From contig NC_090023.1 of assembly GCF_037176765.1 (NCBI RefSeq), positions 48,439,366-48,503,365 on the forward strand: DNA of 64,000 nucleotides, read 5' to 3'. This document shows, one piece after another, positions 1 through 10,902 of this stretch; position 1 is the stretch's first letter; each line of letters opens with the position of its first letter. The DNA is from Anolis sagrei. Its lineage: Eukaryota; Chordata; Lepidosauria; Squamata; Anolidae. The notes under the pieces were generated by a model. That model was not told the DNA's origin and did no database searches. It worked only from the letters and a program-made list of their open reading frames with translations. A program made the translations under genes and the position numbers.

Positions 1-507
1 CACCACCATCATGCTTGGTGGGAATGAGAGAGAGGACCTTCAAGGGGGCACACTCGACCCCCTTGTTAATGGCCTTTTGCTCCCAAGTTAAAACTTTTCT
101 GTGGAAGCAGGCCTTCCCCGACAACCTGTAATAAGCTATAACTAGGAAACTAGTGATTATTGCCAACACACATCGCGGAAGGTTATCTCACTCTAGCAAG
201 GATTGCATGGCCAAGATTTGGAGCCTTGAGGTTTTTTAGTATAAAGTTTGAAGGACAACCTTCATGGCCTACAGCCCAGGGATTTTTAACAATAATGAAA
301 AATGGCATTCTTTATTATGCTTATTTTATATTGTTTATGTAATGTGTTTATGCAATGTGTTTGCTTATTGTTTACTTGTTGGGTTGAGGGAATGATGTTA
401 TGCTCTTGTATTATGTAATTTCTGTTTCTTAATCATTTGTTCATCACTTTGAGGCCCATCTGTGGGAGAAAAATGGTATAAAAATAAATAAATAAATAAT
501 ATTGGGA
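1..507 (+). mobile_element. L2/CR1-type LINE, 3' end
   Basis: Bases 85-125 read as the end of a LINE ORF2 (…FLWKQAFPDN), the usual C-terminus of L2-type reverse transcriptase proteins. An AT-rich 3' untranslated stretch follows, ending in a near-standard LINE end (gaggcccatctgtgggag, then ggtataaaaat) and an AAATA-type tail at 481-500. It is 5' truncated by the window edge or earlier. The L2-versus-CR1 clade call is uncertain. Confidence 0.55.
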
Positions 508-1719
508 GGTGGGAAAATTGAGAAGGAAGAGATGAAGTATCCAGGAAAAAGACGGATTTGCTGACTGGAACTCTACAACACTTTATTGCAGAGTCAATTT
601 GTTGCTCTAGAAAGTTTTGCCAGTTTCCCTATTTCCCTACTGGGAGCTGTCTTCGTAAATCAAAGATTTTTTTTTTTTAAAATGACCAGTGAGGCAAATA
701 CAGAAGCAGTGGGGAGCCTTCTCTCTAGCTGGTATGTCAGTTCAGAAAAGCCTTTGCTTGCTTTTATTTCCTCATGGCACACTAACCATTCCTTGGCACA
801 AACCATGGGAATAACTGTGTTCCAGAGTTGTTCTTAAGAGGAGAATTTTAAATGTTGTTAAAGGCTTCCATCTTGGCAAGGGTAATGTCTGTGCTTTTTC
901 TGGCGCCATCCATAAAAATATGAAGAACCAGAAAAGCAAATGTAAAAGGTCCTAATGGACAGCATAGATGTTACATTGACATTGCTTAAATTACTCACTT
1001 CCCAACTAAGAATTTAGAGGATGTTGCCAAAATTTTATGCAGTCTCCAGCTGTGAAAGTTCATAGTAGATATGCACTTAATTTGGCTTCTTTTCAAAAAA
1101 TGTGATGGAGTCCAACATCTATATTTACTCAAAAATGCCACTGCATTTAATAAGTTACACTTCAAATATGTTATGGTGCATAATGCATGTTTTTCCCTGT
1201 TATACATGAAACATGTAGAAAAGCTTTCAATTTCTTATAGAGTCTTGAAAGATTAAAACTTGCAATCAGAATAAATGATCAATTTCCAAGAACAAAACTT
1301 TCATGTTTTTACTCTTTTGATTTTTTTTTATCCCGAGCTTCACTATTTCCATTTTTAGAAGGTTAGTAAGTCATGGGAAAAATCCTCCCTCTTGGAACAA
1401 TAGTATGAATGTATCAGATTGGAGAACCAACGTTCCTCAGTTCATACACAGCAGTTTGATGTCACGTTCGATTTTATAGCTGATTTAAAAGAAACCACAC
1501 ATTTATTTTACATACTTTCTAACCATGTGTACAAAGTGCAGCTCTTCAAATGTCTTTGAATTGCAATTCCCGGTGTAGGTTATGATGGCAATGCAGCAAC
1601 ACAAGAGCAATATCTCATTTTTCCCACTCCAATCTGCACTGCATCCCTTTCATATATGTTTACTCAGAAGTAAGACCTTTTGAGCTCAGTGACATGTATT
1701 CCCAAGTATAGAACTTTAC
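508..1719. other. Unassigned AT-rich spacer
   Basis: No gene, RNA or clear repeat is recognised. The open frames here are short and show no family resemblance. Confidence 0.5.
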
Positions 1720-1966
1720 TGTGTCAGAAGCAACTTGAAAACCGCAAGTCACTTCTGGTGTGAGAGAATTGGCTGTCTGCAAGGATGTTGCCCAGGGATG
1801 CCTGGATGTTTTGCCATCCTGTGGGAGGCTTCTCTCATGTCCCTGAAAGGGAAGCTGGAGCTGACAGATGGAAGCTCACCCCATCTCATGGATTCGAACC
1901 ACTGACCTTCAGGTGAGTAATTCAGCCGGCACAAGGGTTTAACCCATTGCACCACCATGGCTCCTA
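1720..1966 (-). mobile_element. tRNA-derived SINE (Anolis ACA-SINE type)
   Basis: Reverse-oriented. The right end holds the tRNA-like head, with the B-box-like 'ggttcgaatcc' complement near 1888-1900 and 'ggtgcaatgggttaaac' complement near 1940-1955. The left end holds the conserved tail (complement of gtgtcagaagcaacttg). It matches the other copies in this window at 16145, 30663, 41144 and 48060. The family name is from memory. Confidence 0.7.
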
Positions 1967-2630
1967 CAGCATTGTACAGAACCTTAACCTAAAAACAGAA
2001 TTACATGGATTTCTCTTCATAAGTAATCCTTCATTAGTTTAATATGACTTTCCATTAAGTTTGTGTGCTGCAATCAAAATTTTGGGTAATTTAGAAGTTC
2101 ACCACTGAATTCTTTTAAAGGAACATTTAATTCAACCCTAATTACATTTGCCTTTCTAATCAGATCCCTTCTTAAAAGTCCAAGCCTCTAATATAGCCTT
2201 TAATTCTCACTCTCAGATGCAGACTTGTTTTTTTTTTTTAAAAAAAAAAAAATCTGCCCAGCATTTTGCCTGTGCAGGAAAAAAATGTGTGTAGCATCCT
2301 CATCAGCCCTAGCCAGCCTAACCAAAAGTAATGCTGGAAAATGCCATATAACCAGTGGCTTGGCTTTCAATTCTAGCAGTTGGTAAATTTGCTCAGAGTT
2401 TTAGTCTGGATGTTAAAAGGAGCCCTTCAAAGTACTAGATCTATTCTATGGACTAATATGAAAGCCTAGTCTAAGACTACCTTCTCATTTAGGATAAACT
2501 CCAGGTTACCTACAATGTGCTCCTGGTAATTTTCCAAATGTGATAGTTCCTGAGTCACACATACTATCATTAATCAATAAAAGAACTGAAAGGTGAAGGG
2601 AAAATTAACTCCTTTATCCAAATTCTCTGT
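1967..2630. other. Unassigned spacer
   Basis: AT-rich sequence with short homopolymer runs near 2228-2252. No gene or identifiable repeat is seen. Confidence 0.4.
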
Positions 2631-2634
2631 GTCT

Positions 2635-3061
2635 GCAACCAGAAAAGCAGAAGACATTTACTTCTTGGGAGAAGAGCAATGACTAATCTCAATAAAATAG
2701 TGAAAGTAGAGACATCACACTGGCAATGAAGATCTGCACAGTTAAAGCAATGGTATTCCCCATAGTAACCAATGGATGCAAGAGCTGGACCATAAGGAAG
2801 GCTGAATGAAGGAATATAGATGCTTTTGAACTGTGGTGTTGGAGGAAAATTCTGAGAGTGCCTTGGACCACAAGAAGGTCAAACCAGTTCATACTCCAGG
2901 AAATAAAGCCTGACTGGTCACTGGAGGGAAGAATATTAGAGGCAAAGATGAAGTACTTTGGTCACATAATGAGAAGACAGGTAAGCTTGGAGAGGACAAT
3001 GATGTTGGGAAAAATGGATGGACAAAGGAAGAGGAGCCAACCAAGGGCAAGATGGATGGAT
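2635..3061 (+). mobile_element. RTE-BovB LINE 3' region, left part
   Basis: Conceptual translation gives the BovB ORF2 C-terminal motifs, such as KYFGHIMRRQ at 2949-2979 and a 'TRRSNQFILQEIKPD' stretch just before it. The element continues at 7748 after a Ty1/copia insertion, and the flanking sequence joins correctly when the insertion is ignored. It is 5' truncated and carries scattered stops, so it is an inactive copy. Confidence 0.8.
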
Positions 3062-3462
3062 TGTCAGAGTGGTTATAGTTATTTCATATGTATGTATGTT
3101 TTCAATGTGTTTATATTAGTATTATAATGTATTACAATGTATTAGTATTGGTTTTCAAAGATGGATTCAGCTGTGTATTAGAATTGTTATTAAGAGACAG
3201 AGAGAGAAAAAACCTTGAGACAGAGATAACGAAAATTCCTTTGCCCAGGGAAGAAAAAGGGAGTTACCCAGCTTGAAGGACAGAATGTTTACTTTTGCCT
3301 GTATGTCTTGTGCTGTGTCCGTCGCCATCTTTTTAGTTCCAAAATGTAGTTCCTATGCAATAGATGCTTTAATAAAGCTCTCTTAGAAGAATGCTGCCTG
3401 AGATTGTTTATTTCTGAAACTACACGCCTGTTGCGCCAGACTGGAGAGTCTGAACCTTGACA
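3062..3462 (+). repeat. Left LTR of the copia element
   Basis: 401 bp, begins TGTCAG and ends TTGACA. A polyadenylation signal AATAAA lies near 3370. By eye it is the same as the right LTR at 7347-7747. Confidence 0.92.
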
Positions 3463-3464
3463 AA

Positions 3465-3478
3465 GGTTATGGGCCCAG
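3465..3478 (+). other. Copia primer-binding site (half initiator tRNA-Met)
   Basis: The 14 bases ggttatgggcccag begin two bases after the left LTR. They are the exact complement of the anticodon-arm part of vertebrate initiator tRNA-Met as I recall it (ctgggcccataacc). Drosophila copia is known to prime from an internal half of this tRNA rather than its 3' end, so the position and match support a copia-type priming site. Confidence 0.75.
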
Positions 3479-3855
3479 AATTACGCCCAGAATTACGCCC
3501 TGATGACCTGATTTACGGATGATGAGAGTACCAAGGAGCAGACCTGTAAGCATGCTGCCGGAGCCCTGAATTGCAACCCAGTTGACAGAAGAGGCTGACG
3601 GAGCATGGGAACTGAAACAGCCTGACGGAGCAAAAGAGAGAATTTTGCCGTGGCTATTCAGTGTGAGTTGATGACAAAGATTGCAGCCTGCGGTGAGTAA
3701 CGAGGCTGAGTTTTGAAGGAAGATACGCAGCGGGGCGCGCTGGGCCAATTGAGTGATTAAAAAGGTGATTGATGTTGAAATCTGCCAAGCCATAAAACTG
3801 CCAAAAGCTGTTTTTCTTACAGCTGGGCTTAAACTCGGGGACCGAGGGTTAAAAC

Positions 3856-6486
3856 ATGGCTACGTCTATCAATCATCCTACAGTAAGTTTTGACAAACTG
3901 AATGATGACAATTACAATGAATGGTCCATATACATGCAGCATTTGTTGGCAAGAAAAGGATTACAAAATTGTTTAACTGGGACTGAGGCAGATCCTGAGA
4001 AGAATCATAAAGCTATTTCTACTATTGTATTGTGCCTGAGTGGTGGTCAACTTTTACACATAAGGAATTTACAAACTGCAAAGGAGATCTGGGATACTTT
4101 AAAGGAAATACATGTTACTGACAGTGTTGTGGCAAAATTAATTTGGACAAAGCGGCTTTACAGAGCTAAGCTTGAATCAGGAGGAGACATTCGTACACAT
4201 CTCAAGCTGATGAAAGAATTGTTTATGAGATGCAGTTCCCGGGGAGTGGAGCTGAGCAATGAATCAAGAGCTTACATTCTTTTGGCATCATTAAGCTCTG
4301 AGTGGGACTTTTTATTTCATTCATTACAATCAGTAAGAGCACAAGATTTAACAGTAGAATTGGTGTGCAGTCGAATTTTGCAAGAAGATGAGCGGCGACG
4401 TTATGAGAGAGAACAAAGTCTTTGCGTGGGGGAGTCAATAAACACAGCCGATGAAGCACAGCCATCAGTCAGATCTGTTACAACTGACCGGAGATGTTTC
4501 AACTGCAATAGAATTGGACATTTGGCACGTAATTGTGTTGAGAAAAGAGACCAACCCAGAAGCAGTCGTGCTCGTGATTCCAGAGGTCGCGGAAGCAGAG
4601 GGGGCTATTATGGGAGAAATAGCTCAAGTCAAGCCGAAGAAGCAAAGATCATGGTTGCCGCTGTAGGAGAACTGGATGGCATCAAAAGAGACAGATGGGT
4701 ACTAGATTCGGGTGCGACACATCATATTTCGAATTCTCTACGTCATTTTAATTGCACCCAATATACCCAGGGGAGTATGGTAACTATGGCTGACGGGTCT
4801 TTTCTCATGTTTGAAAAGTTTGGGACGTGTTATATCCCTTGTCTTAATGTTTGTTGGGAGAAAGTATTGTATGTACCAGAAATGAGAACTAATCTGTTAA
4901 GTGTAGCAACTTTGACTGAACATAATTATCAAATAAAGTTCAAGGGAATTTATTGTTATATTTTTGACCCCAAGGGTGTCTTGATTGCCAAGGGTGTGAA
5001 GAAAGATAAAATGTACTTAATGTTTGAGAAATTGAATCAGACAGAGAGCAATGAGAATGTACAAGTGCAATGTGTTAAAAATGAGATTCAACATGACAGG
5101 TGCATACATTTACTCCATAGGATTATGGGGCATGCTGATATGGAAGTCTTAAAGAAAACTTTAAATTTGTGTCCAAAATATGAGCTTGAAAAATGTTATT
5201 TTGATTTAAAATGTGCAATCTGCAGTGAGGTAAAAAGACAACCAATTAAGTGTTACAAGAAGTCCAAAATTAGAGCTGAGAGACTTTTCCAAATAGGACA
5301 CATTAGTATTGCAGGACCTTACCAACAAAGTGGTGCAAATTCTAGATTTACTATGTTGATAGTGGAGAAATTATCTAAATTTTCTTTTGTATATTTCTTG
5401 AAAGATTTGTCAGAGGCCACTGAGAAGCTCGGAAATTGGTTAAAAATGGTTGAGAATGTTTTTGATGTGCAACTGGAGACGCTGTATATTGATAAAGGAG
5501 CTGAAGTGTATAAAGATGAGTTAAAACAGTTTGTGAAGTCAGAAGGAATTGAAGTCATTGAAATGAGTCAGTTTAAGAATGAGGAAGGAATTACAGATAA
5601 AAGAATGGAGTATATAAATGAAATGAAAACATGTATTTTCAAAGACTCAAAGATTGAGAATGTTTATTGGCCGGAAGCAATTCACACAGCTAATTATATA
5701 ATGAATCGTTTATGGGATCAGGTGTTGGATGATATTCCTTTTCGTAAGTTGTATGGCTATGCACCAAGTTTCAGACACATGAGAATCTTTGGACACTGTG
5801 CAAATGTGTTATTACCTGTGAATGAGAGAAACAAACGCAACCGTTATCGTGAGATGTTTTTCATAGGCTATTATAAGAATTATCTAAAATTTTTGAGTTC
5901 ACCACAAACAGTCAAGTTAGCTAGAGTGGCATATTTTCAAAGATTGAGAGACTGGGAAGACATACACACTAACAAAGAGAATTTACATGGTTTACCCACA
6001 AAGAGAGAGGAGAGAAAAGTTGCACCAGATATACAGGTTGAGCAGAAGCAGAAACAAGAGGTAAAGATTGAGCCAGATACACGTAGAAAGGAAAGGAGTG
6101 TTGCCACAGGCACAGAAGTGAAAAAGAGACATGAGTCAGGAACACACACACAGACAAAGAGTGAGAAAATAGCTAAGCAATATGCAGAAGTGATGCAGAG
6201 GGTGCAAGAGTTGGCAGAAAGAGGTACACATTCAAAGGAAAGAAAAGTCACATACAAGTCAGAAGCAGAATCACCACAAAGTAAAGGAGAAATGACAAAA
6301 ACACCTGAAAAAAAGAGTTTGCAAGTTAAACAGGAACCTGAAGAGCCAATAGTTACAAAGCAAATCAGTGTCATGAATGAGAGAGATACAGTGAAATACA
6401 TGCAGTACCATAATTCAGCCACTGGGGGCGTAGATACAGTTGCAGTAGGGAAAGATTACACCAGCTGGGATGATAGTGATTTCTAG
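3856..6486 (+). CDS. Copia-type gag-protease-integrase-like ORF
   Basis: The single long frame is 876 residues. In order it shows a copia-type Gag region (UBN2-like, about residues 10-190) and a CCHC zinc knuckle (CFNCNRIGHLARNC, about 215-228). A retropepsin-like motif follows (VLDSGATHH, about 281-289), then a pre-integrase zinc-finger-like region (about 410-465), an integrase-like region (about 480-620) and a long charged Lys/Glu-rich tail. This order (protease and integrase before any polymerase) is that of Ty1/copia elements. The polymerase part expected in an autonomous element was not recognised. It is a mobile-element gene, treated here as a fossil and not a host gene. Confidence 0.88.
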   Translation: MATSINHPTVSFDKLNDDNYNEWSIYMQHLLARKGLQNCLTGTEADPEKNHKAISTIVLCLSGGQLLHIRNLQTAKEIWDTLKEIHVTDSVVAKLIWTKRLYRAKLESGGDIRTHLKLMKELFMRCSSRGVELSNESRAYILLASLSSEWDFLFHSLQSVRAQDLTVELVCSRILQEDERRRYEREQSLCVGESINTADEAQPSVRSVTTDRRCFNCNRIGHLARNCVEKRDQPRSSRARDSRGRGSRGGYYGRNSSSQAEEAKIMVAAVGELDGIKRDRWVLDSGATHHISNSLRHFNCTQYTQGSMVTMADGSFLMFEKFGTCYIPCLNVCWEKVLYVPEMRTNLLSVATLTEHNYQIKFKGIYCYIFDPKGVLIAKGVKKDKMYLMFEKLNQTESNENVQVQCVKNEIQHDRCIHLLHRIMGHADMEVLKKTLNLCPKYELEKCYFDLKCAICSEVKRQPIKCYKKSKIRAERLFQIGHISIAGPYQQSGANSRFTMLIVEKLSKFSFVYFLKDLSEATEKLGNWLKMVENVFDVQLETLYIDKGAEVYKDELKQFVKSEGIEVIEMSQFKNEEGITDKRMEYINEMKTCIFKDSKIENVYWPEAIHTANYIMNRLWDQVLDDIPFRKLYGYAPSFRHMRIFGHCANVLLPVNERNKRNRYREMFFIGYYKNYLKFLSSPQTVKLARVAYFQRLRDWEDIHTNKENLHGLPTKREERKVAPDIQVEQKQKQEVKIEPDTRRKERSVATGTEVKKRHESGTHTQTKSEKIAKQYAEVMQRVQELAERGTHSKERKVTYKSEAESPQSKGEMTKTPEKKSLQVKQEPEEPIVTKQISVMNERDTVKYMQYHNSATGGVDTVAVGKDYTSWDDSDF

Positions 6487-7330
6487 AACCAGCAAGTACC
6501 AGAATGTTTTGAAATGAAATGAGTTTGTTATGAATTGGTTCAGATTGTCAAAAATGTAATAGTACAAGATGTTTGAAATTGTGTTCAACTAAAAAGCGTA
6601 GGTGCCTTTGCAAAAGATGCAATGTGTTTTATGTTTTTTGTAGTTTTGCTATATATATTGCTAAGATTTTTATGATGCATTTATTTCCCCTGTATTATTG
6701 TATTGGGACTAAAAAGTCATATCATGTGGTGTAAAATTATAGAGTATAAAAGGTTACAATTATCATGAAATAATTATTAAAGGTAATGGTTATTAAAGTA
6801 TTGAGATAACGAAGAATAATAGTTATATTAAAGATATGATGTATTAAGTAGCTTTGATGTATTGAGAGAACAAATAAATATTATACTTAAAGAAGAAATT
6901 TAAGAATGATATATATTAAGATATGATATATAATAAGAAGTAATGAGGAAAAGTAATTGTGTGTATTAAAGAGATTATAGAATCACAAAGAGACATTATA
7001 AAATGAAGAACAGTTATGATATAGAGTTAATATGTAAAAGAAATGCAAAATTGTATGGGGACATGATTGTATATACTAAGACATTATAAGTTTGCAGAAA
7101 TGTGTTATATAATAAAAAAAGTTACTGTGTGTAAAAAAGTTATAATGAAGCAAGCAGAATAATATGGAAGAAGTATTATATGTGTTTAAGATGTAATAGA
7201 AATGTTGTTAGATTGCTAAGAAAAGTTAAAGAGTAAAGAATAAGTGAATATTGAAGTTGAGAGTCAAGAATCAAAAAGTTACTATTATGCAAACCACATG
7301 GATGTATAAAGAGAGATATTGTAACACATT
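6487..7330 (+). other. AT-rich non-coding part of the copia element
   Basis: About 840 bp between the ORF and the polypurine tract, very AT-rich with many ATTA/TATA words and no open frame of note. Its role is unknown. Confidence 0.6.
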
Positions 7331-7345
7331 GAAAAAGAGGGGGAA
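7331..7345 (+). other. Polypurine tract of the copia element
   Basis: gaaaaagagggggaa directly before the right LTR. This is the usual place for the plus-strand primer in LTR retrotransposons. Confidence 0.8.
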
Positions 7346-7346
7346 T

Positions 7347-7747
7347 TGTCAGAGTGGTTATAGTTATTTCATATGTATGTATGTTTTCAATGTGTTTATA
7401 TTAGTATTATAATGTATTACAATGTATTAGTATTGGTTTTCAAAGATGGATTCAGCTGTGTATTAGAATTGTTATTAAGAGACAGAGAGAGAAAAAACCT
7501 TGAGACAGAGATAACGAAAATTCCTTTGCCCAGGGAAGAAAAAGGGAGTTACCCAGCTTGAAGGACAGAATGTTTACTTTTGCCTGTATGTCTTGTGCTG
7601 TGTCCGTCGCCATCTTTTTAGTTCCAAAATGTAGTTCCTATGCAATAGATGCTTTAATAAAGCTCTCTTAGAAGAATGCTGCCTGAGATTGTTTATTTCT
7701 GAAACTACACGCCTGTTGCGCCAGACTGGAGAGTCTGAACCTTGACA
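7347..7747 (+). repeat. Right LTR of the copia element
   Basis: 401 bp direct repeat of 3062-3462 with the same ends. It is followed by the second copy of the tggat target duplication. Confidence 0.92.
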
Positions 7748-7872
7748 TGGATGTTATCCTTGAAGTGACTGGCTTGACTTTGAAGGGGGTGGCCATGGCT
7801 GACAGGAAGCTCTGACATGGGCTGGTCCATGAGGTCACGAAGAGTCGGAAGCAACTGAATGAATAAACAACA
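7748..7872 (+). mobile_element. RTE-BovB LINE 3' end, right part
   Basis: Continues the BovB copy interrupted at 3061. It has the 3'-terminal pattern seen in the other copies (gaagtgactggcttgac, then ggtccatgaggtcacgaag, ending in gaatgaataaacaaca). Confidence 0.8.
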
Positions 7873-7992
7873 TCCAAATTGTCAACTATCAGCCTTACTT
7901 TCTGACAGTCTTACTTTCCATATACAAGAGAAAAGATTCAAGTATTTGCTAGGCAGATGCATCCCCAAGTGAAACTGGAACTGGTAACCAAG

Positions 7993-8226
7993 ACTTCATC
8001 TACACTGTTGAATTAATGCAGTTTGATACCACTTTATCTGCCATAGCTCAATGGTATGGAATGCTGTAGTTTATAGTTTGATGCGGCACCAGAATTTTTA
8101 GGCAGATAAGTCCTAAGACCTTGTGAAACTATAACTCCCACAATCTCATCACACTGACCCATGGAAATTAAAGTGGTGTCAAACTGGATTAATTTCACAA
8201 TGCTGATACAGCTGTAGACTAAAGAC
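7993..8226. mobile_element. Palindromic MITE (type A)
   Basis: Long imperfect inverted repeat. The left arm gaattaatgcagtttgatacc pairs with the right arm ggtgtcaaactggattaattt. It shares this pattern with 9070, 45.7 kb and 53236. The superfamily is not assigned; it is non-autonomous and has no ORF. Confidence 0.6.
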
Positions 8227-8229
8227 ATT

Positions 8230-9066
8230 TTAGGTACTGAAGGATCGCAATGCTGGCAATTTTATTGCTGCTCTCTTTTCTAATAATCTCTTGGCTCAAA
8301 GCTTTCACTGCCAAAATCTATTTTCAGACTTCCTATTGCCATTTCAGACACTATTTGTACAAATGAAATCAGAATGTTTCCTTTGTTCCCGACTTGATTT
8401 TTCTTACTCTTATACACACTAAACCTTATTTGTCATTTTTAGGTCCATTTGGCCACTTTGGATCTCTTTGTAACATTTCACCACACAACTAGGCTTTCAC
8501 TGAGGAATTTGTTCAAATATTCATTTCTTCCCAGTCTCCCAACTTGGGAAACAGAAGAGAAATGGAGCTGCTTTCTCTCCCTGGGAAAGAGAGAGGAAAG
8601 TCAAAAGACAAAACCAAACCTTCTGAAGCCCAGCCTTCTTCCCCAGCTGGGAGGAAGAGAAAAAGTGAGAGAAAGAAAGAGGGAGGAGAGGTAGAAGCTG
8701 TTGCCCAATAGGGCCCCACAAAGTGATTTTCCCAACTCCTTCATCTGAAATATAACATACCGTCAAGGGTCTCCCTTTCAAACATTAACTAGCACTTACG
8801 TTCTTTAGTTTCCAAGATCAGATAGGACTTTCCTGCCTCATTTTAAAAACTGCGAGTTCTGGGGCTTGTAGTACCTCCTCCCTAAACTACGTATAAGGCC
8901 CAGAATCCTGTAGGCACAGATTCTAAGACCTTTTTTTTTTAGTGATTGCCTTTGGAGTATTTAGTCCCCATAATTCCTTTCAGTAAGTGAGGGGAGTGAT
9001 TTACTTATGGTTCCCTTTTGCAGCTCTAAGGAGATTTGGAAGCTAAAGTTTAGGACCTCATCACAG
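8230..9066. other. Unassigned spacer with purine-rich block
   Basis: 8640-8690 is rich in GA and the rest is unremarkable. Two overlapping minus-strand frames near 8513-8781 are low-complexity products of the GA block. Confidence 0.4.
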
Positions 9067-9069
9067 CCC

Positions 9070-9298
9070 TCCTAGGATTCATCTATACTGCAGAATTAAT
9101 GCAGTTTGACACCACTTTTAATTGCCATGACTCAGTACTATGCAATCCTGGTGGAGCATCAGCATCCTTTGCAGAGAAGGCTGAATACCTTGCAAACTAC
9201 TGCTCCCATGATTCCATAGCATTTAACCATAGCAGTGAAAGCGATGTCGGAGTGCATTAATTCCAGTGCAGATTCACCCAAGAACTTTGGAATCACCT
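9070..9298. mobile_element. Palindromic MITE (type A)
   Basis: A second copy of the 7993 family. It reads gcagaattaatgcagtttgac at its left and gtgcattaattccagtgcag at its right. Confidence 0.6.
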
Positions 9299-9544
9299 AA
9301 GGTGCACCTATACTGTAAACATGTATGCTGTCTGATAAACAAGAGAGGCTCCTTGAGGGAAGGGTTTCCTATTTCTCTGGCTTTCCTTTCAGTTGCTGAA
9401 AGATTTTGTGTCCTAACACTTTGGTTTTTAAAGAAGTAGTTCTAAAAAGGCAACAACTGTAAAGCACATCTTTTCTGAAGAAATTTCAAAGAGTGCACTT
9501 TTTGCAGCTGTGCATTACATTTGCCAGCAAATATATATATATTA

Positions 9545-10042
9545 GGGCTGGGCGGTTTCGTTCGTTAATTTCGTAATTCGTTATTAATTCGTTATTTTTT
9601 TTGATAACGAAGCGATATTGAACCATTCAGGAGCAACTAAAAAACGAAACGAATTTTTCCAATTCGTTTCGTAATTGTTTCGAAATTGTTTCATTATTAT
9701 TTCGTTATTATTTCCATATGTCTGGTGCAAGTTTTATAGTTGTTGTTTGTTTTATCAGTGATAAAAAAAAATTATCACACCAACAGTCAACAACAGAGGG
9801 AGAGGGAAGCTTCAGAAGTTCCCCCTGTCCCATTTGGAGGGTTTTTTAGCATATTGCGCAATTGCGTCCACCATTAACGAATCGATTCGTTATTGTTTCG
9901 AAATTGTTTCGTAATTTCCGAAATTTCGTAAATATCGAACTTTTTTAAAGAAAAAATTCGGAATTCTTTTAAATAACGAAACGCAAAAAAACCCTAAAAA
10001 CGAATCGAGTTTAGAAACAAATTTTTCCGTGGTTGGACAGCC

Positions 10043-10043
<1 letters not shown>
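9545..10043 (+). mobile_element. TA-flanked element of the 'aacgaaac' family
   Basis: The 499-bp element is bounded by TA dinucleotides and short inverted ends (gggctg…cagccc). It is dense in tttcgtt/aacgaa words and inserted in a TA microsatellite. Its left end (ggcggtttcgttcgttaat) matches the inverted right end of the element at 43197-45047, and its right end matches that element's left end. TA duplication would suit Tc1/mariner-like transposons, but the family is not identified. Confidence 0.6.

Positions 10044-10045
<2 letters not shown>

Positions 10046-10082
<37 letters not shown>
10046..10082. repeat. (TA)n microsatellite
   Basis: About 18 TA units. A short TA run also precedes the neighbouring element, consistent with insertion into this microsatellite. 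Confidence 0.9.
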
Positions 10083-10084
<2 letters not shown>

Positions 10085-10568
10085 TTTCAGGGTTTTGGAA
10101 ACTGAGGTGCACTTTACATTCAATGTCATATTAGATTCGAGTAAATATTTATGCTTCCTGGATTTCTCTGTACATGAATAATGGAAAATACACACACTAA
10201 TTTGGAATTTTTATAGCTACCAAATAATGTCTAATGACACTTTATAATCCCAAAGCATTAGAAAAGCAGAGACCAAGTCATAGCTCTTGGGATTTGAGCT
10301 GAGTTTTTTGTTTGATTTCTCTATTTGGAAAATTGTTTTGGGATAGTAGTCATGGAAAGTTTGAGACCTTGTTGGATTACTTTTGGTACAGAATGTGAGA
10401 AGTGTAGATACAGCAGTGCCCTTTTTTTTCAAGTTTTCACAGATAAAGAGTTGTAATAGATCAGACAAATATCTATATAGACATAGACAACATTCTGTTC
10501 CCACAGTGGCTAATTAGAGGCCTGTGGCATTCCAGAAGAAAGACTAACCAGTAATGAATGTAGAGGCA

Positions 10569-10667
10569 TAGGGCCCTTCCACACAGCCTTATATCTCAGA
10601 ATATCAAGGCAGAAAATCCCACATTATCTGAGTGTGTACTCAGATAACTCTGTTCAAAGCAGATAAG
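10569..10667. mobile_element. PIF-type MITE fragment
   Basis: Begins gggcccttccacacagcc and continues with the atctcagaatatcaaggcag pattern seen in full at 31755-31894. The right terminal repeat is missing. Confidence 0.55.
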
Positions 10668-10870
10668 CAGGGTCTGCATTTAGCACAGCTGGTAAAATTA
10701 CCAGCAATGACAACATTTACCAACCAAAAGGTTGCTAGTTCAAAGCCCCGGGTCAGAATGAGCTGCTGACTATCAAGTCCAGATTACTGTTGACCTAAGC
10801 AGTTCGAAAACAATTTAATTAAATGACACAGATCCTTTACATATACCTATTTATGCAATGCTTTTGACAT
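10668..10870 (+). mobile_element. Possible tRNA-derived SINE
   Basis: Has a tRNA-like start (ttagcacagctggtaaaatt) and a B-box-like gttcaaagccc near 10739. It is a diverged copy of a different family from the ACA type. The end is unclear. Confidence 0.4.
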
Positions 10871-10902
10871 GAAATAAATAAAACAAACTACATTAGACTA
10901 AG

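Larger units (their letters stand above)
3062..7747 (+). mobile_element. Ty1/copia LTR retrotransposon, complete-looking
   Basis: The element is 4686 bp. It is bounded by two 401-bp direct LTRs that look identical by eye (TG…CA ends) and by the 5-bp target duplication tggat (3057-3061 and 7748-7752). Inside are a primer-binding site just after the left LTR, one long gag-protease-integrase-like ORF, an AT-rich region and a polypurine tract before the right LTR. No reverse transcriptase or RNase H part was recognised, so it is probably a non-autonomous copia relative. Matching LTRs suggest a recent insertion. It sits in the same orientation as the BovB LINE it interrupts. Confidence 0.9.

Noticed and set aside
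109-122. Same word gcaggccttccccg at the left and right ends of the window
   Set aside because: At the left it is LINE coding sequence; at 63987-64000 the context is unrelated. Fourteen shared bases do not show a terminal repeat.
5937-6422. 161-residue minus-strand frame
   Set aside because: Antisense shadow of the Lys/Glu-rich tail of the copia ORF.
8513-8781. Two overlapping Ser/Leu-rich minus-strand frames
   Set aside because: Products of a GA-rich block in different frames; low complexity.
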